Shown here piece by piece: positions 57,776 to 64,000 of a stretch of DNA of 64,000 bases (positions within the stretch are counted from its first letter, which is position 1; every line of letters starts with the position of its first letter). A program made the translations under genes and the position numbers. The notes beneath the pieces were generated by a model. It saw only the letters and a list, made by a program, of their open reading frames with translations, was not told the origin of the DNA and did no database searches. Origin of the DNA: Euborellia annulipes (lineage: Eukaryota; Arthropoda; Insecta; Dermaptera; Anisolabididae); assembly GCA_023213315.1 (NCBI GenBank), contig JAKCPI010002673.1, positions 59,089 to 123,088 of the forward strand, read 5' to 3'.

Positions 57776-58805
57776 TCAACATCTTGTATTGACCCCTCGT
57801 GCCTTAATAACTGCCTGCATTCTTGATTTCATTGAAGCAATTAAACCAAAGATGGCATCCTGTGGGATATTTTGCCATTCCTCTTCCAACGCAAATTTTA
57901 GCCCAGCAATCGTTTCTATAGAGGTATTTCTGGCTCGAACTCTTCTTTTTAACTCATCTCAAAGATGTTCTATAGGATTCAGGTCCGGGCTGCGTGCTGG
58001 CCACTCCATTGTTTGAATGCCGACCTCTTGAAGATAACACTTCACGATTTTAGCACTGTGAGGTTTTGCATTATCATGCATAAACAACATGTTTTCGCCG
58101 ATAAATCCAGCATAGGGCATCACATGATTTTCAAGAACTTCCAGAGTATAGCGAATAGCCGTTAGTCCTCTCCGATTAATTGGATTGGCTCCCCCATCAA
58201 TAAAAACAAGATCTGTTTTAGCTTCTAAGGATATTCCACCCCATACCATTATGGAACCACCTCCGAAACTGACCGTCCCGGTTATGCAACAAGGGGCATA
58301 TCGCTCTCCTGGGCGTCGGTAAACTCTTTGTCGTTTGTCATTGCTGTGGAGACATATTCTTGATTCGTCCGTGAAAAGAACTCTGGTCCATTGTTCCAGA
58401 GTCCAATCAACGTGTTCCAGAGCGAATCTTAGTCTGGCTTTGCGATGGTCTGTGGTCAATTTTGAGCTAGTTGCAGCTTTATGAGACCTAAGATTTTGTT
58501 CATGCAACCTTCGTCTCACAGTACGTGAACTTACAGCCACCCCCGGGCGTCCTGTAGTCTCTGTCGAATTTGAATTGCATTTAACCATCGATCGCGCAGT
58601 ACAGTTAGCGTTCGTCTATGTGAGTTGTAACACGATTTCTTCCAGACCCGGGGCGACGGTGATGAGATCCAGTCTCATTATATCGTTGCTAAATTCTTTG
58701 AACCGATGAACGAGTTAAATTTAATTCTTGTGCCACAATACGCTGTGAAAGTCCGCTTTGAATTAAGGCAACAACTTGTGCGGCAACCACGGGTGGTGTA
58801 TCCAT
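57776..58805 (-). pseudogene. Tc1-family transposase, broken by two stops and two frameshifts
   Basis: Transposases of this family cut the element ends and insert it at TA. The minus-strand start at 58805 (MDTPPVV) to the stop at 57776-57778 spans 1,030 bp, close to the usual 340-345 residues once two missing bases are allowed for. The N-terminal part has a helix-turn-helix-like SGLSQRIVAQELNLTRSSVQ. The longest open stretch (58588-57959, 209 aa) carries the catalytic core: FTDESR (Asp74), the glycine-rich MVWGG (114-118), HDNAKPH (Asp172) and SPDLNPIEHL (Glu207). Asp172 and Glu207 are separated by 34 residues, a DD34E triad. Defects: TAG at 58689-58691, apparent 1-base losses near 58610 and 58542, and TGA at 57959-57961 where the family has Trp after EHL. 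The reading continues DELKRRVRA to the true stop. The gene is dead in this copy. Confidence 0.95.
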
Positions 58806-58908
58806 GTTAAGTTGGAAATAAAGTGTGCTTTATGCTCTTTCTAAATTTCTGATATTAACTTAAATTGATTTGTTTCAAGATTAAAAATAAAATGAGATTT
58901 ATTTTTAA

Positions 58909-59137
58909 AAATAATGAAATTATTCATAATCTCGAATAACCAAGTTTTCTTATGTTTGTATTATTTTTCAATAAATCAAAAAGTTTTAAAACAAAATGAA
59001 ACAGTTTTTTTTTATTATTAAATTGCAATAAATTACCTAAAAAATGACACCAATTTTAATCCAATCGGATGTCTTGACTATGAGATAAGTGAAGTTGAAA
59101 AAAAAAATAGGTGGCTCGATTTTTTTGTCCGCGAGTG
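58909..59137 (-). repeat. Right terminal inverted repeat of the Tc1 element
   Basis: Reverse complement of 57510-57738, ending GTCCGCGAGTG before TA. The transposase start at 58805 lies about 100 bp inside this end. Confidence 0.9.
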
Positions 59138-59159
59138 TAGTTGGAATTTGTTTTGAAAT

Positions 59160-59690
59160 AAAATTTATTTCCTTATTATGATTCGAATAATAAGAGGTGG
59201 ATGGGATTGAAGAAAAAAAATGAAGGCATGTGGGGAGGGGGGGGGGGGATGAGAGAAGAAGAGCCGCTTGAAATTAAAACGGATCATCTTACGTAAAAAA
59301 AGAAGGGAAGACATTTCAATGAAATATTCAGATGCAAATCCTTTTGTTGGATTGGAATTGAAGAGAAAGAGAGAGAGAGAGGGAGAAGAATGCTTTGTTT
59401 GTTAGAGAGAGTGAGGGGCCCGATGGCGGCGAGGGCAAGATGGCTGGGCCCAGAAGAGGCTGGCCCGCCCCTTGAGGGCGCCATGATTTATGGTTGCCGA
59501 TCAGGATTCTAATGGAGGTAGCCTTAACGAGGCCGGTTCCATGGTGCCATCCATCGTGGGTCGAGGCGGGGCCCCCCAATCCCGCGAGGGGACCCATCCA
59601 TCTTCACACACCTCACTGCTCTGTATTAACCTGGTCACTATTATTTTCACTCGCTTTGTCAACAACCAATAAGATTGCGATTTTATTTGT
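59160..59690. promoter_or_regulatory. GC-rich unique block with clustered YY1-like sites
   Basis: CCCGATGGCGGCGAGG, GCAAGATGGCTGGGC, GGCGCCATGATTTATGG and GTGCCATCCATC fall within about 150 bp; GA runs lie just upstream. In animals such clusters occur at promoters and, in flies, in Polycomb response elements. Overlapping open frames here are not convincing. Confidence 0.3.
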
Positions 59691-60118
59691 TTTTTAGTAC
59701 CCTAAATGTCCCCTTTGGAATTTCAAAAAATAATAAATGATCTTTCTCATAGGGATCTACAATAAAAATTCTTTTGTGGTTTAAATAGATATATCATACT
59801 CAAAAATTAAAATATTCTTATATATACCAGAAAAAAAGGGTAAAATAAAAAAAAAAACCCTTGAAAGAGACCATAAGGTTAAATCAAATTTCCATGAAAA
59901 TGAATAATTGACCATAAATATAATAATGTCTTTGTCCCCCATCTTTTTATATTCCAAACCAAAATTTTAAAAATTTTTTATCTGTAAATAAATTTAAAAA
60001 ATAATTAAAGGAAATAGAATCTAATTTTAATTCGGCTGGGGGCCTTGCAGGACAATTGAGCAGCAGATACAAAGATCGTCAAGCAATAAAAATAATAATT
60101 ATTGTTATTATCGTCAAG

Positions 60119-60360
60119 CAGTGGCGGATCCAGAGGTGTTTCCCGGGGGGGGGGGGGTAATCTGGAGTGACTGGTCGCACAGCACACATTTTTTTCTTAA
60201 TTTCGGTAATTTAAAGGCGCATTCTGTACTTGTTTGCCAGGATATAAATACAAATCAAATTTTTAAGTAGACCTATTAATGTTTAAGATTTTACATTAAA
60301 AATACATTTTTTTTTAAAAAAAAACCCCTTTTCCCCCCCTCTGGGTTGTATCCGCCCTTG
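60119..60360 (+). mobile_element. hAT MITE, family HG
   Basis: 242 bp with ends CAGTGGCGGATCCAGAG and GTATCCGCCCTTG and the exact duplication TCGTCAAG (60111-60118 and 60361-60368). Its interior contains a diverged copy of the L terminal hairpin (TGGAGTGACTGGTCGCACAG). Other HG copies are at 20760 and 1773. Confidence 0.9.
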
Positions 60361-60567
60361 TCGTCAAGCAATATTTAGCTCGCAGGAACCTCGAGTGGGT
60401 GACCCCGAGGAACCAGGGTGAGGATGGAATGTGCCCGGGTTGAAAAATTTAAAAATTATAATAAAGCAGCAAGAGGAAAAATTATTATTTAATATTTTAA
60501 TCTGAAAACTTTTTTATAATTTATTGATTTATATAGGCCTATTATTAATAAATTTACTTTTTTCCAG

Positions 60568-60642
60568 ATCCAGTTACCTGAGTTTCCTCACACCACACAC
60601 CGTAGTATTTCATCCAACTATCCGAAGCATATTTAAGAAATT
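60568..60642 (+). other. Weak candidate exon, product unknown
   Basis: A 75-bp stretch between an acceptor (ACTTTTTTCCAG ending 60567) and a GTAAGT donor at 60643. One frame is open and reads SSYLSFLTPHTVVFHPTIRS then IFKK. The stretch is short and unrecognised, so the support is the splice signals alone. Confidence 0.2.
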
Positions 60643-60767
60643 GTAAGTCTTTTCTTCAATTTTTTTTTTACAAAACATTTTGTTTTTTTGGAAAAATAAT
60701 ATTTTCTTCGTTAAGGCAAAGTGACGCCAATTTGTATTAATTATAAATAAAATCAACATACCAAATG

Positions 60768-60830
60768 CCTTCGGGCTTGGTGTAGGGCTTAGCATGCTAT
60801 CCTCATATACCAAAAGTCGCGGGTTCGGAA
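60768..60830 (+). mobile_element. SINE-A, tRNA-like head only
   Basis: GGGCTTGGTGTAGGGCTTAG to GTCGCGGGTTCGGA, cut off right after the B box. Confidence 0.75.
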
Positions 60831-61105
60831 TTTGTTTGTGTCTTGTTAGTTTCTCTAAATCATATAAATTTTTTTTATTAGCCCTCTCGGCTGCTGAGGC
60901 CATTTAGGAGTGTAAATTTTTTTCTTCAAGACTGCCTTCAACAATTTGGAATTTGAATGAGCAACTAAATTAAAGGCTGAGAACTTATTCCATTAGAGGG
61001 GTTTCTCTTTTTGCTGATTATTTGCATTTTAATTTTAAAGAGCAAAGTCTAAAATTTATTTACCTTTGTCCGAGTCGTCTTCTTCTTTTTGCTTTGGAAG
61101 TGCTT

Positions 61106-61197
61106 CAGTCTTTTCGGCAACTTAGGCCATTATACTTTATACGATAACCGTTGTTATTTATAATATCTATTGGGGGTCCAGGCATTTCCATTTAAAA
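61106..61197 (-). mobile_element. SINE-A fragment, 3' core
   Basis: Minus-strand CAGTCTTTTCGGCAACTTAG to GGGGGTCCAGGCATTTC. Confidence 0.75.
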
Positions 61198-61254
61198 TTA
61201 GTTATTGTTGCTAAAGTAGATTCGTTTCAATTGTTTTGTTTGGTATTTTTTCTT

Positions 61255-61380
61255 TTTAAATTTTATTTAAGATCTTTTTCGACATCGAAGGCCATTTAGA
61301 CTCGGTTTCTATTTATTTCAATTGTTTGTTATTTGGGTTGCCTGCCTTTCAGTAGGTCGAAGACGGACTGAATTACAGTA
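61255..61380 (-). mobile_element. SINE-B, degraded
   Basis: Minus-strand GATCTTTTTCGACATCGAAG, GGCCATTTAGACTCGG and part of the body. The head is unclear. Confidence 0.6.
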
Positions 61381-61617
61381 GAATAAAGAAAAATTAACAA
61401 ATTTTTGTCAGGTTTTACACTCAACTTAATTTTATTAATGACATTTAAACTGGTAACCGTTGGATCTAGTTGAATTTAATTAAGTAAATTAAAACTAAAA
61501 ACACGAGGTGTTTCAATATATAATTTATATGTATAAATAGGCCTACTTGATACGTAAATCGACAAATGTGTCATTTCAGAACAGACGCAAATAATAATTC
61601 TTATTTGAATATGCTAT

Positions 61618-61849
61618 GCCCAAGGGGCTTGGTGTAGTTAGTAGCGTGCCTACCCTCTATACCGAACGGACCCCAGGCAGTCCGAAGATTTTATTTAAGG
61701 CATTTGGATACCAAATGACTTAAATAAAAATGCCTGGACCCCACAATTGATAAATTAAACATACTGAGTATCGTTAAAAGTCTTAAATGGCCTCAGTTGC
61801 CGAGAAGACTGGGTGAATGTGAGTGTGAATGAGAAAAAAGTGTGAGTGT
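61618..61849 (+). mobile_element. SINE-A, full length without A tail
   Basis: Perfect 11-bp duplication GAATATGCTAT (61607-61617 and 61850-61860). It ends in AGTGTGAGTGT, with no poly-A. Confidence 0.93.
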
Positions 61850-61860
61850 GAATATGCTAT

Positions 61861-62379
61861 TCTTGTCTTCGTAACAATCATTTTTCAAACTTTTTAAACT
61901 AAAATAAAGTTAAGGCTCAAAAATTTCTCTAGAATGAAAAAAAAATCTATTCAAAAATTCTTAGAAATAACAGGGATACAAAATTTTATTTAAAAATTCT
62001 GTCTGTAACTGATAAGCGGACAACTCTTAGGAATTATTCACATTAATATTCCCATGGAAAAACATGTAATTAATTTCTTTTATATATATAAAACTTTTAT
62101 TTATTTCCATGATAGGTTACATACCAAAAATAATGGAAATTTGAAAAAAGATATTATCTTTTCCATTTTAAATCATTTTTAATGTTTTTTTTTTTAGAGA
62201 GATATTTTATTTCTTGTTTGGCATAGAGCATAACCCAATATATTTTATTTAAAAAAATATATATAGGCCTATATATAGGATTGTCTTAACAACAGAAAAA
62301 GAATTCACTCTGTGAGTTATTGATATTAGATTTCACAAAAGAACGGTGCAATTTATTTTGATATAATTTGGATTTAATG
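61861..62379. other. AT-rich DNA, nothing recognised
   Basis: No repeat family detected. Confidence 0.45.
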
Positions 62380-62830
62380 AAATATTCATTTAATGGTGGT
62401 AATATATAAGAACAGATGACCCGTAGCTGATAATGAGAAAGTTATTATTGAGTGTGATGCACAACTTGTTTTTCTTCTTCTTTTTTCAAGGGCCTAGAGA
62501 ATAGGTAATAATTTAAGTGAATGTGTTTTTTAGGGTTTTTTTTTCGGTGCTTATGAGAGATTGGTCGAACACCGGGGCGTTGGGAGGTACCTGCCAACTT
62601 CTTTGATTAATACATCAGCTTTAAGGGGTGGTGGGATCCATGATTAACATGTTCTTTTGTACCCGTTTGGGGAGCTTCTCCATCGTCCATCACACCGTGG
62701 GATGCTGTCTGTCCCTCTCAGTTAGTTATTTTTTTTTTTCGACCTCCTCCTGGACTGGAACCCGAGATTCTCGTTCGGCTAAATAAAGACATCTCAAAAA
62801 GCCATTTCTTGCTTTGCAAGCGCTTAGTTA
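62380..62830. promoter_or_regulatory. Unique block
   Basis: CTTCTTTGATTAATACATCA combines TCF-like CTTTGAT with ATTAAT; also TCGTCCATCACACCG. A tRNA-like B box (GGAACCCGAGATTCTCG on the minus strand side) lies at 62740-62830. Confidence 0.2.
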
Positions 62831-62839
62831 CGGTTCAAC

Positions 62840-64000
62840 TAACAGCCATAACTATTATCCTCGAGACATCTTAGGTAGATTTTATAGCCATAATACTCAT
62901 CGGCAACTGTTATTTGAAAAAAATAGAGACAACAATATATATATATTTCTCTCTCCCCTATTTCCCTCTCGTAGGTAATCGAATACCATAATACATTGTT
63001 ATAATTCAAATCAAAGTGTGATTCACTGAACAATAATTGTAATTTACGATTGAATTTATTTTGAGAGGATATTGTCCTTTTTCTTGTTATCTCAAAATAA
63101 AAAGAGTATTCTCATGTTTTCATTATTCCATTCAAGATTTATGATATTTTATTTATATAGAAGTTGGGTTGCAGTTTTTTTTTTTTTATAGATAGAAAAT
63201 TCTTTAAAAATGAGAGCTTAGCGAATTTGAAAAAAGGCAAAAAAGGACAAAATATAATTAAACTAAAGTAAAAAAATAAAATAAGGCTAATAATATTATT
63301 TAAAATTTTAATTTAAGTTTTTGATAGAATTTTCTAATTTTTAACCAAATAGTAGATACTCAAAACTCTAGAAATTCTTTTAATAGAAAAAAAAAAAATG
63401 ATAAAATAGTACAAATCTCCCCAAAATTGATAAATATTAAATAAAATTTCTCTGGAAAAAAAAAAATTTGAAAAAAAGAAAAATCGCCTGTTTTTCAGTG
63501 AAGCAAAGAATGTTGTTTATCAACTAAACTGGTTGTCTATTTTTCAAAAATTAAATTGCTCAATCTTTTATTGAAAAAAAAGTTCCATTTGAGCCTTGTG
63601 AGCAGCTCAAAAATATCGGTAGGAAGTAATGTTGACTGTAACTTTTCGCATTTCAATAGTATGTATAAAATACCTGATAAAAAAAATTTAATAATTTTTT
63701 ATACATTTTTATATATCAATATTAAGAGCCCATGGGAAACAAATGATAAGTCCATTTTTCAACAGACCACGTATGATTGAATTACTAAAACGGCTAATTC
63801 ATAATATTAATAATGCAATTCTAACGCTTTATATTATAGTATGATATGAAAAATATATAAATATAAAGAAATAAAGCGACAGTAGCACACTCTCGTAGCG
63901 TATTAAAGAAACCTGGTGTGTCATCGGTGGGATTATTATTTTTCAAAAATAAAGTTTTCATTCAATTTATTATATAATTCTAAGCTGATAAAAAAGTGAA
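62840..64000. other. AT-rich DNA to the window end
   Basis: Only short chance open frames. AACCTGGTGTGTCATCGG at 63910 may be a scrap of the L/HG hairpin. Confidence 0.4.

Larger units (their letters stand above)
57510..59137 (-). mobile_element. Tc1/mariner-type DNA transposon with 229-bp terminal inverted repeats
   Basis: A complete 1,628-bp element flanked on each side by the TA target duplication (57508-57509 and 59138-59139). Both ends begin CACTCGCGGAC and the inverted repeats run 57510-57738 and 58909-59137, each 229 bp, with only scattered differences. Such long repeats are known in some Tc1-like elements. The transposase reads on the minus strand between them. Ends and TA duplication are intact while the gene is broken, so this copy could move only with transposase from elsewhere. 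Class assignment rests on the TA duplication plus the DD34E transposase and is secure. Confidence 0.95.

Noticed and set aside
57789..58165. Plus-strand open frames opposite the transposase (57789-58016 and 57965-58165)
   Set aside because: They are shadows of the minus-strand Tc1 transposase, which has the catalytic motifs.
9193..61853. SINE heads read as functional tRNA genes
   Set aside because: A and B boxes are present, but acceptor and anticodon stems do not form and the copies have SINE bodies and duplications.

Overview
The window looks like AT-rich genomic DNA of an animal, most likely an invertebrate. It has no operons or bacterial-type genes. It has tRNA-derived SINEs, a Tc1/mariner element, many hAT-type MITEs with exact 8-bp target duplications, non-LTR retrotransposon fragments and microsatellites. 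I cannot name the species, and I see no complete host protein-coding gene. The only recognisable protein sequences belong to transposable elements: a decayed Tc1 transposase on the minus strand (57776-58805) and two C-terminal pieces of non-LTR reverse transcriptases (18177-18419 and 18988-19242). Two short stretches with good splice signals (3004-3067 and 60568-60642) could be exons but are unproven.

Layout. 1-5.9 kb: SINE remnant, a hAT MITE carrying a poly-G foldback insertion, a candidate exon, AT-rich DNA and inverted-repeat MITEs. 6-13.4 kb: copies of an interspersed repeat here called L, SINEs, and unique blocks at 6.3, 9.8 and 11.5 kb. 13.4-18 kb: a hAT element holding a 78-bp minisatellite, a second hAT MITE, and a hAT element nested inside another. 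18-31 kb: LINE tails, a tandem pair of foldbacks, two back-to-back Tc1-type MITEs, SINEs, hammerhead-like motifs and a Harbinger-like MITE. 31-46 kb: the densest repeat region, with repeats P, Q, M and L in both orientations, a 1-kb-armed inverted repeat, and a 4.13-kb unit bounded by two direct hAT copies with an 8-bp duplication outside them. 46-57 kb: more SINEs, a 5S-rRNA-like piece, hAT MITEs and a GC-rich tandem repeat. 57.5-59.1 kb: the Tc1 element. 59-64 kb: a GC-rich unique block, another hAT MITE and SINEs.

The repeats form several generations of insertion. L copies are cut by SINEs, hAT and Tc1-type MITEs. One hAT MITE family carries the terminal hairpin of L inside it. Two insertions can be dated against an unoccupied sister copy in the same window. 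About fifteen blocks are unique within the window, have higher GC and carry homeodomain-, YY1- or NRF1-like words. They could be regulatory elements in a large intron or intergenic region, but conservation cannot be judged from one sequence.

Repeat names used here (SINE-A, SINE-B, L, L2, M, P, Q, HG) are labels for this report only, not database names.
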